From NCBI GenBank assembly GCA_964504335.1, contig CAZDET010000006.1, forward strand, positions 1 to 64,000: DNA of 64,000 nt, written 5' to 3'. Below, one piece after another: positions 35,674 through 44,324 of this stretch. Both the position numbers and the translations under genes were made by a program. Within the stretch, counting starts at the first letter, position 1; each line of letters starts with the position of its first letter. Source of the stretch: CAZDET01 sp964504335. Its GTDB lineage: Bacteria; Bacteroidota; Bacteroidia; Chitinophagales; Saprospiraceae. A model generated the notes under the pieces. That model saw only the letters and a list, made by a program, of their open reading frames with translations. It was not told the DNA's origin and did no database searches.

Positions 35674-36540
35674 TTACACCGTTTTGGGTGGGCGCTGGGT
35701 TTTTTGAGGGTCCATGCGCGGTTGCAGCCAGGCATTGACGTAGCTGAATACCTGCTGGCGTTCGGGCTCGTTGTGCAACTCGTGGTACAGCTTCTCCCAC
35801 AAGTGCAGGCTGATATCCGGCCCCGTAACGCGCCGGGCAAACTCGGCAGTCCCGGCCGGGTCGGTAATGCGGTCTTCCTTTCCGTGCATCAGCAATAACG
35901 GGATGGAAATGGCTCCCGAATACCGATTCAGGTAGTTGGCTGCATCGATTAAACCCAACGCCATGGAGACGGAGATGCGATCGTGGACCAATTCGTCTTC
36001 CTTGTAGGCCTTCTCGACATTCGGATCGCGGGAGAGGAATTCGGTGGCCAGGCCATTGCTTTGTGTCAGTCCGGGCAGAATTTTTCGGGCCATCCGGGCC
36101 ATAATTACGCTAGCAGCCCTAGGCCGAAATGCTAGGCGGATATGTGGAGCAGATACGACGGCTCCACTGATATCCGGGTGGCGCTGAATCAGGTAATTCA
36201 GCAATATATTCCCCCCCATACTGTGTCCGTAAAGGAAAACAGGCAGGTCGTTGTAGCGGCGCTCGCACTGCAACAGCAGATTACCGACCCCGTCGAGGAG
36301 CCTGTCGTAATGGGCAATATGCCCCCGCTTTCCGCCGCTGCGGCCATATCCTGGCTGGTCGTATCCGACGACACCGTATCCCTGGCTGCGGAAATAATCC
36401 GCCAGGGGATCGTAACGGTGGCAGTGTTCCCCCAGGCCATGAATAATCCCGACGACGGCGCGTGCTTCTTTCACGGGCCACTCACAGCCGTATATGTCGA
36501 TACCGTCCGCAGTGGTCCATTTAAAATCGATGCACTCCAT
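35674..36540 (-). CDS. Monoacylglycerol-lipase-like alpha/beta hydrolase
   Basis: The 288-residue enzyme has the serine nucleophile in GHSMGG ('VFLYGHSMGGNILLNYLI'), the oxyanion-side block 'GIIHGLGEHCHRYDPLADYF', the aspartate in 'LLLMHGKEDRITDP' and the histidine in 'KLYHELHNEPER'. It fits the monoglyceride lipase / lysophospholipase group. There is no signal peptide, so it is cytoplasmic. It lies upstream of the exporter genes on the same strand but 143 bases away, a gap that holds a small GGGGC/GCCCC hairpin, so it may be a separate unit. Confidence 0.87.
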   Translation of the reverse strand: MECIDFKWTTADGIDIYGCEWPVKEARAVVGIIHGLGEHCHRYDPLADYFRSQGYGVVGYDQPGYGRSGGKRGHIAHYDRLLDGVGNLLLQCERRYNDLPVFLYGHSMGGNILLNYLIQRHPDISGAVVSAPHIRLAFRPRAASVIMARMARKILPGLTQSNGLATEFLSRDPNVEKAYKEDELVHDRISVSMALGLIDAANYLNRYSGAISIPLLLMHGKEDRITDPAGTAEFARRVTGPDISLHLWEKLYHELHNEPERQQVFSYVNAWLQPRMDPQKTQRPPKTV

Positions 36541-36625
36541 AAATCAGGCTATTTACTTGGGGAAGTAGGTTAAAATAGAAACCTTTGAAGCGCTTAATTT
36601 AGGATTAAGTGTCAAAAACAGCGGC

Positions 36626-37561
36626 ATGCCACTACGGATTGTTTTCATGGGCACCCCGGATTTTGCGGTTCCCACACTACGTGGGTTGCTGGAAGCCGGC
36701 TACGAAATCGTCGGCGTGATCACCGCCACCGATAAGATGGGGGGCCGGGGCGGCAAGCAACGACTCGAATCGGCGGTAAAGCGATTTGCCCTTCGGCACC
36801 ACCTGCACGTACTGCAGCCGCCCAACCTGAAAGCAGCCGATTTTATCGAAGAGTTGCGCAGCCTTGAGGCCGATTTGCAAATCGTGGTGGCCTTCCGCAT
36901 GTTGCCCGAAGTAGTGTGGGCCATGCCTCCAATGGGTACCTTCAATCTGCACGCTTCGCTGCTTCCTAAATTCCGTGGCGCTGCCCCCATCAACTGGGCC
37001 ATCATCCGCGGCGAGCAGGAGACCGGTGTAACCACATTCTTCATTCAACATCAAATCGACACCGGTGACCTTCTACTCCAACGATCTACTTCCATCGGCC
37101 CAGACGATACAGCGGGTGACCTACACGACCGACTGATGGAAATTGGTTCGGAAGTGGTACTCGAAACCGTACGAGGGTTGGAATCCGGCACCCTGCAGCC
37201 AAAAAAACAGGATGATACTGCGGCTACTCCCGCTCCCAAACTATTTCGCGATACCTGCCGTATCGATTTCCAGCAACCCGCCCAGGCGGTACACAATTTT
37301 GTGCGTGGTCTCCACCCCTACCCTACCGCTTGGACCACGCTCGACGGCCAGGAACTCAAAATCCTCCGCACTCAACTTCTGGACGAACCGCACAGCCTCT
37401 TACCCGGCACGATCATCTCGGACAACAAGCTCTCCATCCGCATCGCCTGTGGTGAAAGGTTCGTCGAAGTGCTGGAACTCCAGCTTCAGGGACGTAAACG
37501 CATGCCTACCCGCGATTTTCTCAACGGCTTCGAGTTTGCGGAAGGCCAATTGGTGCATTGA
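36626..37561 (+). CDS. fmt: Methionyl-tRNA formyltransferase
   Basis: The 311-residue enzyme formylates initiator Met-tRNA. Typical blocks are 'RIVFMGTPDFAVPTLRGLL' at the start, 'FNLHASLLPKFRGAAPINWAI' (catalytic Asn and His) and 'GVTTFFIQHQIDTGDLL' (catalytic Asp), followed by a C-terminal tRNA-binding domain. Length is normal. It is a single gene; def is not adjacent. Confidence 0.95.
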   Translation: MPLRIVFMGTPDFAVPTLRGLLEAGYEIVGVITATDKMGGRGGKQRLESAVKRFALRHHLHVLQPPNLKAADFIEELRSLEADLQIVVAFRMLPEVVWAMPPMGTFNLHASLLPKFRGAAPINWAIIRGEQETGVTTFFIQHQIDTGDLLLQRSTSIGPDDTAGDLHDRLMEIGSEVVLETVRGLESGTLQPKKQDDTAATPAPKLFRDTCRIDFQQPAQAVHNFVRGLHPYPTAWTTLDGQELKILRTQLLDEPHSLLPGTIISDNKLSIRIACGERFVEVLELQLQGRKRMPTRDFLNGFEFAEGQLVH

Positions 37562-37640
37562 TGTAACCTCGGTGGATAATTTATTAACATTTTAATGGGC
37601 ACCCAATGACGACCTATTTGGTGGGCCGGCAAATGAATAA

Positions 37641-37693
37641 GAAAATCAGAACATCCTATCGGCAAATTGACTCATTGGCAAATTAGCACATCG
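37641..37693. repeat. Short-word repeat tract upstream of a secreted-protein gene
   Basis: The sequence contains AATCAGAACATC and then degenerate copies of a CAAATTGGCACATT-like unit. The 12-base word AATCAGAACATC recurs exactly near 52129, beside a related ACATTGCCGCAT repeat. These tracts lie in otherwise empty spacers. Confidence 0.5.
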
Positions 37694-37763
37694 TTTTTCT
37701 CCAACCATTTGCCCAAATTCATGTTCCTTAGCTATCTGCTTACTTCTACAACCACAGTCACTT

Positions 37764-38867
37764 ATGAGACGCGTTACCCACATGTTCAGCCTGTTGGCCG
37801 TATGCTTGCCGTTGCTGGTGAGTGCCCATTCCCTCAAAGAAAATTTCGTACTGGGCGATCCGGAGATCCAGTCGATTAATGCGCTGGCCTTTGGGCCCGA
37901 TCATACGCTCTTTATTGGCGACAGCGACCAAGCGGCAATCATCGCAATCGATTTGGCGGCCCAGGCCTCCATGTCCGATGCCAAAGAAATTCAGCTGGAG
38001 CGTGTCGATGCCCTGCTGGCCGATTTGCTCGGCACCACCCCCGACCAGGTAATGGTCAATGATATGGCCGTCGACCCCGCTTCGCAGCAAGTATATCTGG
38101 CAGTACAGGTAGCGGATGGCACGCCGCTGCTAATGCGGCTGGAAGGCGAGACGTTTGTACCCGTTTCACTAGAGTCTGTACCCTATACCAAGGCAAGCCT
38201 GAATGAGCCTGTGGCAGCAGACGCCACCGACCGGCGCGGACGCTCCCTGCGCAAGTGGGCTGTTTCCGATATGCGCTATCACGATGGTAAGGTGTTGGTC
38301 AGTGGCCTGAGCAACCGGGAGTTTGGCTCCACTTTCTACGCAATCGATTACCCGTTTGAAGAAAACCAGCAAGCCGCTACTCTCGAAATTTACCACGCTG
38401 CCCACGGCCAGTACGAAACCGACGCACCCATCAAAACTTTTCTGCCCACCACCGTCAACGGTGAGCCAGCTTTAATTGCAGGATACACTTGTACTCCCCT
38501 GGTCGTTTTCCCAATGGCGGAGCTGGCAACCGGCAAGCACACCAAGGGCCGCACCGTAGCCGAACTTGGAAACTGGAATACGCCCCTCGATATCATCGAA
38601 ATGGAAAAGGAGGGCGACCGCTACATCCTGCTGGCCAACACCGCCCGCGCTCTGATGAAGATCAAAATGTCGGACATCGAGTCCTTTGGCAACAGCCTCA
38701 CCGAGCGCATCGCTGAACGGGGTGGTACCGCCGGTGTCGATTTCATCGCGCTCCCCTTCGTCTACGTCCTGCAGCTCGACCGCCTCAACGATCAGCAGTT
38801 TCTCATGTTGCAACGGCAAGCCGACGGCAGCCTGAGGCTTCGCACGCAGGGGGCCCGTTGGTTGTAG
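37764..38867 (+). CDS. Secreted beta-propeller-like protein
   Basis: The 367-residue protein has a signal peptide (HMFSLLAVCLPLLVSAHS). The mature part has repeats of propeller type: 'INALAFGPDHTLFIGDSDQAAIIAID', 'VNDMAVDPASQQVYLAVQ' and 'VSDMRYHDGKVLVSG', as in SMP-30/NHL-like folds. It is probably periplasmic or outer-membrane. No catalytic residue is recognised. The next gene starts 4 bases after its stop, so both are one transcript. Confidence 0.65.
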   Translation: MRRVTHMFSLLAVCLPLLVSAHSLKENFVLGDPEIQSINALAFGPDHTLFIGDSDQAAIIAIDLAAQASMSDAKEIQLERVDALLADLLGTTPDQVMVNDMAVDPASQQVYLAVQVADGTPLLMRLEGETFVPVSLESVPYTKASLNEPVAADATDRRGRSLRKWAVSDMRYHDGKVLVSGLSNREFGSTFYAIDYPFEENQQAATLEIYHAAHGQYETDAPIKTFLPTTVNGEPALIAGYTCTPLVVFPMAELATGKHTKGRTVAELGNWNTPLDIIEMEKEGDRYILLANTARALMKIKMSDIESFGNSLTERIAERGGTAGVDFIALPFVYVLQLDRLNDQQFLMLQRQADGSLRLRTQGARWL

Positions 38868-38871
38868 GCCA

Positions 38872-39921
38872 ATGCGGACTCAATTAATAATACTGCTCGT
38901 ATTGGGTTCGATCCGGTTGAGCGCACAAGCGCCCGACGTTCAACCGGATCGCCTTGCGCTTTCTTATTCCGATTCGACCGCATCCGAGCAGGTCGTCCAG
39001 GTTTTCGTTGGCACCCCTTCCGCCGACGAACTGAAGGCCCGCCGGCCAATGCTGGGCCGCACGGTGATCAAAGAAGATACCTTGCTGTTTTTGCCCGTCA
39101 TCGATTTTCAACCGGGGGGCACCTACACCCTTCGGCTCGTGCCGGATGGATACACCACGACCTTTTCGTTACCCCTTCCTGATGGGTATGCCCCAGCAAC
39201 CCTGGAAACCATATACCCCTCCGACTCCGTGTGGCCATCCAATCTACTGAAGGTGCACCTGTACTTCAGCGCGCCCGTTGCGGCCACCAATGTGTACGAC
39301 CACATCTACCTCACCGACAGCACGGGCTCCCGCCTCGACCGCATCTTTCTCCCACTCCAACCTCCGCTCTGGAACGAAGACCGCACTCGCCTGACCCTCT
39401 GGATCGAACCGGGCCGCACCAAGCGTGACCTCGGACCCAACCGGCGGCTCGGCCCCGCCCTGCTGGCAGGGCACTCTTATCAGCTGCACGTTTCCAGGGA
39501 GCTAAAAGACCAACTTGGCCAGCCACTGGCCCAATCTTATCAATTTACATTTCGGGCAGGTCCACCCGACCGAGCTGTCCTGCAACCCGACACCTGGGAA
39601 GTGGTCTCACCTCCCCATTCGACGGCACCGCTTACCCTACTCCTCCCGGAATCGCTCGATTATGTGACGGCGTCAACCTATCTAAGGGTTGAAACCGAAC
39701 AGGGCTCCCCCGTTGCGAGCCGAATCAGCTACCAACCAGCCCTTCGTCAATGGCAATTCCAGCCGACCACCCCCTGGTTACCCGGCCGCTACCGTTTGCG
39801 CATCGATCCACGAGTAGAAGACTTGGCGGGAAATCGCTTGCACCGCTTGTTTGATAGAGGAGGGAGTGTGGGTGTGGGTGGGGGTGAGCGCTTCTTGGAA
39901 TTTGTAGTAGATCAGGAGTAG
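38872..39921 (+). CDS. Secreted protein with Ig-like (SbsA-type) domains
   Basis: The 349-residue protein has a signal peptide ending 'RLSAQ'. Two or three immunoglobulin-like domains follow, with blocks such as 'LKVHLYFSAPVAATNVYDHIYLTDSTG' and 'GHSYQLHVSRELKDQLGQPL', typical of the SbsA Ig-like family that handles 'minimum-maximum' surface proteins in Bacteroidota. The last 25 codons include a glycine-rich stretch (GGSVGVGGGE) encoded by a G-run tract. It is co-transcribed with the propeller-like gene and its end overlaps that of the convergent CIA30 gene by 10 bases. Function unknown. Confidence 0.65.
   Translation: MRTQLIILLVLGSIRLSAQAPDVQPDRLALSYSDSTASEQVVQVFVGTPSADELKARRPMLGRTVIKEDTLLFLPVIDFQPGGTYTLRLVPDGYTTTFSLPLPDGYAPATLETIYPSDSVWPSNLLKVHLYFSAPVAATNVYDHIYLTDSTGSRLDRIFLPLQPPLWNEDRTRLTLWIEPGRTKRDLGPNRRLGPALLAGHSYQLHVSRELKDQLGQPLAQSYQFTFRAGPPDRAVLQPDTWEVVSPPHSTAPLTLLLPESLDYVTASTYLRVETEQGSPVASRISYQPALRQWQFQPTTPWLPGRYRLRIDPRVEDLAGNRLHRLFDRGGSVGVGGGERFLEFVVDQE
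39862..39884 (+). other. G-quadruplex motif within the 3' end of a coding region
   Basis: The plus strand has four G runs, GGG-5-GGG-3-GGG-1-GGGGG, the canonical G3+ with loops of 1-7 pattern. It encodes the glycine-rich tail of the Ig-like protein and lies 28 bases before the overlap with the convergent gene. Confidence 0.7.
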
Positions 39922-40409
39922 ACGTCCACTGCGGCAACTTCTAGTTGAAAAGGACCTGCCTGCCCATCTGCAATCAAAAACCCGAACCGACGGAGTTGGG
40001 CCGGGTCCAATGGCGGCTCATCGGGCAGCAATTGCCCCCTTCGACGTGGTTGAAATTCAGCAAACGGCAGAAATACCTCCATCCATTGGTCAGTTGTGGT
40101 GTCAAACGCCTGGGCATAGCTCACCCGCCCAATATTGAACGCCATTCGCAGCCGCAGGCTGTACCGCTTCCCATCGCCGCGCACGCGCAGGCGTAGCCCT
40201 TGGTAGCCACTCCAATCCGGCAATTCCACTGAGCGGTGGACGGAAGCGAAGCCTCCGTTGTTCTCCAACGACACCTCGCCGCTAAATACCAGGTGGCCCG
40301 GTTTGTGCCACTCCATGCGCGATTGCGACTTGCCGCCCATCACTCCATCGTCGAGGCTACGCCATTCGGCCATGTTGCCGGCTGCGAGGAGGTCCTGAAG
40401 GATGTTCAT
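39912..40409 (-). CDS. CIA30 family protein
   Basis: A 165-residue protein without signal peptide with the CIA30 pattern: 'EWRSLDDGVMGGKSQSRMEW' near the start, 'FSGEVSLENNGGFASVHR', 'GLRLRVRGDGKRYSLRLR' and 'RFGFLIADGQAGPFQLEV'. CIA30 was named for a complex I assembly factor in eukaryotes; the bacterial versions are single beta-sandwich domains with no established job. It stands alone and its 3' end overlaps that of the convergent Ig-like gene by 10 bases. Confidence 0.85.
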   Translation of the reverse strand: MNILQDLLAAGNMAEWRSLDDGVMGGKSQSRMEWHKPGHLVFSGEVSLENNGGFASVHRSVELPDWSGYQGLRLRVRGDGKRYSLRLRMAFNIGRVSYAQAFDTTTDQWMEVFLPFAEFQPRRRGQLLPDEPPLDPAQLRRFGFLIADGQAGPFQLEVAAVDVYS

Positions 40410-40436
40410 TTATGGTGTTGCAGTATTTGAACCATC

Positions 40437-41249
40437 TCATGGTCTTGTTATGCTAAACATCCATTCCATATAATCCGGATCATTAAATACGTAATTCCAC
40501 TCATGCCCTCTTCCCGGGGCTTCAAAATACTCTACCTGGTGTCCGAGTTCGTTTAATCCATTGTGCATCTGCCTGGAATATCTGGCAGGAACAACATTGT
40601 CTGCAGATCCATGATACAGACGAAATGCAATATCCTCCGCATAACTATGGACTAATGTAGAATCATGCCCTCCAGCTAGCGATACTCCCACCGCGGGCAA
40701 GTCGGGTGCATAATAACAAAATTCAAACGTACCTATCCCGCCCATCGACAATCCGGTAACGTATATCCGGTTCGGATCAACTGATTCAGTAGCAATTAGT
40801 TCCCGAACCAGCGCTATTACCATCTCCATAGCATAGTTAGGTTCCGATTCGACGGGAAATTCAAATGTTAGAATGCCATCCGTATTCACGTACTTCAATC
40901 GCCTGGACCACATTACATCAGAGGGACACTGCGGGAAAATGACGATTGCGGGATGTTCGGCATTGGATTCTAAGAAGGTTTCCGAACCAAAGATCATTTG
41001 ACGTTCATTATCCGAGCCTCTTTCCCCAGCACCATGTAGAAATACTACCAATGGATAGGATTCCGTGCTATTGCTGTACCCCCGCGGATATAGAATTTGG
41101 TAAGGCAGCGAATTGGCATCTAGTTGGAACGTTCTTTTTTTAAATCCAAATACCGTATCAGGTACAACGGGTGTTGGCGATAATCCACTATCGCTAGAGC
41201 AGGATATGGAGCTAATAAGAAGTGCGATTAAAACGGCATTCATTTTCAT
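40437..41249 (-). CDS. Lipoprotein esterase (CE1/feruloyl-esterase-like)
   Basis: The 270-residue lipoprotein (LIALLISSISC, lipid cysteine C17) is an alpha/beta hydrolase: 'PLVVFLHGAGERGSDN' (oxyanion loop), GLSMGG with the nucleophile serine, 'LYHGSADNVVPARYS' with the aspartate and 'GRGHEWNY' with the histidine. It resembles polysaccharide-deacylating esterases and prolyl-oligopeptidase-like hydrolases attached to outer-membrane degradation systems. It follows the T9SS protein gene, which is preceded by a LacI-type operator, so it may belong to the same regulon, though a terminator hairpin lies between them. Confidence 0.82.
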   Translation of the reverse strand: MKMNAVLIALLISSISCSSDSGLSPTPVVPDTVFGFKKRTFQLDANSLPYQILYPRGYSNSTESYPLVVFLHGAGERGSDNERQMIFGSETFLESNAEHPAIVIFPQCPSDVMWSRRLKYVNTDGILTFEFPVESEPNYAMEMVIALVRELIATESVDPNRIYVTGLSMGGIGTFEFCYYAPDLPAVGVSLAGGHDSTLVHSYAEDIAFRLYHGSADNVVPARYSRQMHNGLNELGHQVEYFEAPGRGHEWNYVFNDPDYMEWMFSITRP

Positions 41250-41272
41250 TGTGTAAGATATTAAGAAACAAA

Positions 41273-41298
41273 CAGCGCCCTCCTCGTGGAGGTCGCTG
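41273..41298 (-). terminator. Hairpin terminator after the T9SS protein gene
   Basis: An inverted repeat with CAGCG/CGCTG ends and a CCTCC/GGAGG inner stem closes on a 4-base loop. Read on the minus strand it is followed by TTTGTTTCTT, a T-rich tail. It lies 32 bases after the T9SS gene and 24 bases before the esterase start, so it may reduce rather than abolish read-through. Confidence 0.65.
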
Positions 41299-41329
41299 CT
41301 TATTCAATGGTATTCCTTGATTATTTGCC

Positions 41330-42232
41330 TTAATTTTTCACCACTCTCGATACAGCAACTGTACCATCTCTGTTTTCGGCAGCGATGTAATAGACACCAC
41401 TCGGATAGTCACTAAGGTCTAGATAGTAATAGTCTGAGTTAACTATTTCGATAGGCCCTACTCTTTCGCCAATTGCATTCGTTAGAGAAAGTCTTTCCAT
41501 TCCTGGAGAATGCACAATAGTGCTTGTTGTGATAGGATTGGGAAACACTTTCATTAATTCTGATGTCTGTCTATCCATAACGGAGGTAGCTGCCTCCTCC
41601 CAGGTAATCACCAGGACACCCAGGAAGTAAAATTCAAACTCATTGTCATTGTCATCGGCGGGTGAAACCACCAATTCAATTTTACCACTGGCATCCGGCA
41701 TTAAGCTTACACTAGCGGTATTAGTTGTATTTTGTGACGCATTAAGGCTCGCAGATTCCGTTGTAGCACCGGTTAGTTCAAATTCAGCAGACCGGATGTC
41801 GGTGACCGATTGCCTGGAGCCAAACATCACGAAGGTATACTCAATAGCTGGATCGAGGCCATCTATTTCAGCATGTACTTCCGCGTGGGTACAACTACAA
41901 TTACCCCAAAAATTTCCGTGCCCAAACAGGTTATCCTGCGTCGCCGTAATTGGAAAATTCCAATCAGTAGTTGTCGATTGCTCTCCGGTCATGTTCGCCC
42001 ACTGATTGAAGTTATTTGAAGTATCAAGCGCAAAACTAATTCCCGTTGGGTCTCCATCGGAATTCGTCAAATCAGTGATACTTTCCGTAACAGTAGCTTG
42101 ATCCGTAACGATATTGTTCCAAGGACTCGGAGTTGGCGTGTCGTCATCCCCAAAATCGATATAAATCGTACGTGTTTGTGCGCCTAGCGTAATGCACAGG
42201 CCCAGCATAAGCAATGTAAACATATATCTCAT
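41330..42232 (-). CDS. T9SS-sorted secreted protein
   Basis: From ATG 42232 the product has 300 residues with a signal peptide (MFTLLMLGLCITLGAQ). Residues about 20-215 form a beta-rich domain with 'TIYIDFGDDDTPTPSPWNNI' and 'FELTGATTESASLNASQNTT'. The last 75 residues are a type A type-IX sorting domain ('VFPNPITTSTIVHSP', 'YLDLSDYPSGVYYIAAEN', ending 'VSRVVKN'), which directs export to the cell surface. The central domain resembles malectin-like or carbohydrate-binding sandwiches, but the match is not firm. It has its own LacI-type operator, linking it to the SusC/D locus. An earlier ATG at 42391 would add 53 non-signal residues and span the operator. Confidence 0.85.
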   Translation of the reverse strand: MRYMFTLLMLGLCITLGAQTRTIYIDFGDDDTPTPSPWNNIVTDQATVTESITDLTNSDGDPTGISFALDTSNNFNQWANMTGEQSTTTDWNFPITATQDNLFGHGNFWGNCSCTHAEVHAEIDGLDPAIEYTFVMFGSRQSVTDIRSAEFELTGATTESASLNASQNTTNTASVSLMPDASGKIELVVSPADDNDNEFEFYFLGVLVITWEEAATSVMDRQTSELMKVFPNPITTSTIVHSPGMERLSLTNAIGERVGPIEIVNSDYYYLDLSDYPSGVYYIAAENRDGTVAVSRVVKN

Positions 42233-42311
42233 AAGCTCTAATAATTTAGGTGATAAAATATGGATTGTCTGTTCAGGTAGTAGTAGATAAAGATAAGCGA
42301 TTATTTCACTT

Positions 42312-42327
42312 GCGCAAACGTTTGTGC
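42312..42327. promoter_or_regulatory. LacI-family operator upstream of the T9SS gene
   Basis: GCGCAAACGTTTGTGC is a palindrome with one mismatched pair around the central CG. It differs at one base from the perfect site GCGCAAACGTTTGCGC at 50702-50717 beside the LacI gene. It lies 80 bases before the T9SS gene start. Confidence 0.75.
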
Positions 42328-42397
42328 GCTTTTTTTGCGCACTCTCTTTGATTACAAATAACACGCATACTATACATTCCCCGAAAAACAAAAAGGA

Positions 42398-43324
42398 TCA
42401 AACTTGATTCACTTTTCCAAGAAAATGCTCCACTTCTTTTCTAACTGGGATCGACTGCTGTGCGCCCAGGCGAGTGACTGCAATGGCCGCGGCGGCATTG
42501 GCAAACACTACTGATTCTTCCAAGCCTTTTCCCTGGCTGAGATAGTAGGTGAGCGCCCCGCAGAACGTATCCCCAGCAGCAGTAGTGTCCAATGCTTCAA
42601 CCGAAAACGCGGGCACGTGAAATTGACCATCAGCTTCGTACACATAAGTGCCCTTCGCGCCCAACGTAACAACGATGGTATCTATACCCTGTGCATTTAA
42701 CTTTTGGCACAGTTCTTCAATATTATATTCCTCTTCAAAGGCCGTATCCGTAAGAATACAGGCTTCTGTTTCGTTTATAATGAGCATATCGAGCTTGGAT
42801 AAAAAGCCGGGGCTTAATTTTTGGGCAGGTGCGGCATTGAGCACCACTTTTATCCCCCTTTCCCTGGCTTTGGCGGTAGCATATTGCACACTTTCCAATG
42901 GGATTTCCAGTTGCATCAATAAAAACGCAGTCTGATCAGAAAAAGGGTTGACGGCATCGATCAAATCGGCGGATAACTTAGCATTGGCTCCCGGAGCCAC
43001 CAAAATGCAATTTTGTGCCTGTCGATCTACCATAATCATGGCAATCCCGGAGGCTACCCGCTCTTGCTTCTTTACGTGTTGCAAATTAAACCCTTCCGCT
43101 GCCATGCTTTTGATCATGTTTTCTCCGTAAAGATCATCCCCCACGCAGCAAACAAAATCAACCGCTCCTCCCAAGCGTTTTATGGCAATAGCCTGGTTTG
43201 CCCCTTTTCCTCCTCCCATCATATGGAATTCATTCCCGATAACTGTTTCTCCAATTACTGGTATTTTATCAGACAATATGATTAGATCCGTATTGATGCT
43301 TCCGATAACTGTAATACGTCCCAT
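42398..43324 (-). CDS. rbsK: Ribokinase (PfkB family)
   Basis: The 308-residue sugar kinase has the ribokinase blocks 'GSINTDLIILSDKIPVIGETV', 'MMGGGKGANQAIAIKRLGG' and the catalytic anion-hole motif 'DTTAAGDTFCGALTYYL'. 'AAPAQKL' and 'INETEA' are typical of ribokinase rather than fructokinase. It makes ribose 5-phosphate. It is the last gene of the SusC/D unit, one base after the transporter gene, which points to ribose as a product released by the locus. Confidence 0.92.
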   Translation of the reverse strand: MGRITVIGSINTDLIILSDKIPVIGETVIGNEFHMMGGGKGANQAIAIKRLGGAVDFVCCVGDDLYGENMIKSMAAEGFNLQHVKKQERVASGIAMIMVDRQAQNCILVAPGANAKLSADLIDAVNPFSDQTAFLLMQLEIPLESVQYATAKARERGIKVVLNAAPAQKLSPGFLSKLDMLIINETEACILTDTAFEEEYNIEELCQKLNAQGIDTIVVTLGAKGTYVYEADGQFHVPAFSVEALDTTAAGDTFCGALTYYLSQGKGLEESVVFANAAAAIAVTRLGAQQSIPVRKEVEHFLGKVNQV

Positions 43325-43325
43325 A

Positions 43326-44324
43326 TTAAAACCTTGAAAAAATAATTAGCGATAGCCCAAAAAGAAAGAAGAAAAACATCAGATAAACTAACCTCATCAG
43401 GGTAGGAGAGGCTCCTTTAAACTCCTTCCAAATGAATACGCCCCAAAAAGCCGCTACCATTGTAGCTCCCTGCCCCAGGCCGTAAGAAATCGCAAAACCG
43501 GCTTCGGAAGAACTAAGAATGCTAAGGGACATTCCAATGCACCAGATGATTCCTCCTAGCAAACCGATGGCATGGAGTCGTAGGTTTCCATCACTGAAGT
43601 ACTGCCGGTAGTTAACCGCCTCTCCACTTGTTGGAAATCGCATGAAAATCGTATTCCACAAAAAATTCGAGAAAAAGATCCCCAACGAAAAAACGAATAC
43701 CGCAGAATAAGGAGTATAATAAGTTGGCACAGGAGCCACAAAATCGGCACTCATGGATGCCGCGACAAACCGGTAGAAGAATCCCATCAAAATACCGGCA
43801 AGGATTGCCAGGGTTAAGCCCCTCGTGGAGACTTTGCCTTGTTGGGACGTTTTCTTGTATACATATGAATCCAGCAGAATGGCCACCGTCACAGCTAGTA
43901 CCCCTAAGAATAGATATACCGGATTACCCAGTGGTGTTGCTATGTAATTCACCAACACGCCTATGACCAAAGCCAGACCAATACCGACGGGAAAAGCCAC
44001 CGCCATTCCTGCAATTTCAATGGAGGCAACTAACAATAAATTGGCAATATTAAATATAATCCCCCCCAAAAAAGCATTAAAAAACGATTGGCCGGACCCC
44101 TGCCCCAAATCTTCAAAAAATGGCCTTCCTTCCATACCCGTACTCCCCGCAGTGAGGCCAAACAAAAAGGAAAACAACACGATCCCAAGAGCATAATCCC
44201 AATAAAACAATTGGAAAGGCCAGGATTTGGTTGCCAGTTTTTGAGTATTGGCCCAAGATCCCCAGCAAACCATGGTGATGATTAGGAGCAAAACGGCCAG
44301 GGTATAGGATTTAACGATTATCAT
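43326..44324 (-). CDS. GRP / ureide-permease-like sugar or nucleoside transporter
   Basis: The 332-residue protein has ten membrane segments with a tandem five-helix layout. It has family blocks such as 'ITMVCWGSWANTQKLATKSWPFQLFYWDYALG', 'EIAGMAVAFPVGIGLALVIG' and 'GIIWCIGMSLSILSS'. It belongs to the drug/metabolite-transporter superfamily, in the glucose/ribose porter (GRP) group near ureide permeases. In this locus it should carry ribose or a nucleoside across the inner membrane. It overlaps the ADP-ribosylglycohydrolase gene by 14 bases. Substrate is inferred from neighbours only. Confidence 0.8.
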   Translation of the reverse strand: MIIVKSYTLAVLLLIITMVCWGSWANTQKLATKSWPFQLFYWDYALGIVLFSFLFGLTAGSTGMEGRPFFEDLGQGSGQSFFNAFLGGIIFNIANLLLVASIEIAGMAVAFPVGIGLALVIGVLVNYIATPLGNPVYLFLGVLAVTVAILLDSYVYKKTSQQGKVSTRGLTLAILAGILMGFFYRFVAASMSADFVAPVPTYYTPYSAVFVFSLGIFFSNFLWNTIFMRFPTSGEAVNYRQYFSDGNLRLHAIGLLGGIIWCIGMSLSILSSSEAGFAISYGLGQGATMVAAFWGVFIWKEFKGASPTLMRLVYLMFFFFLFGLSLIIFSRF

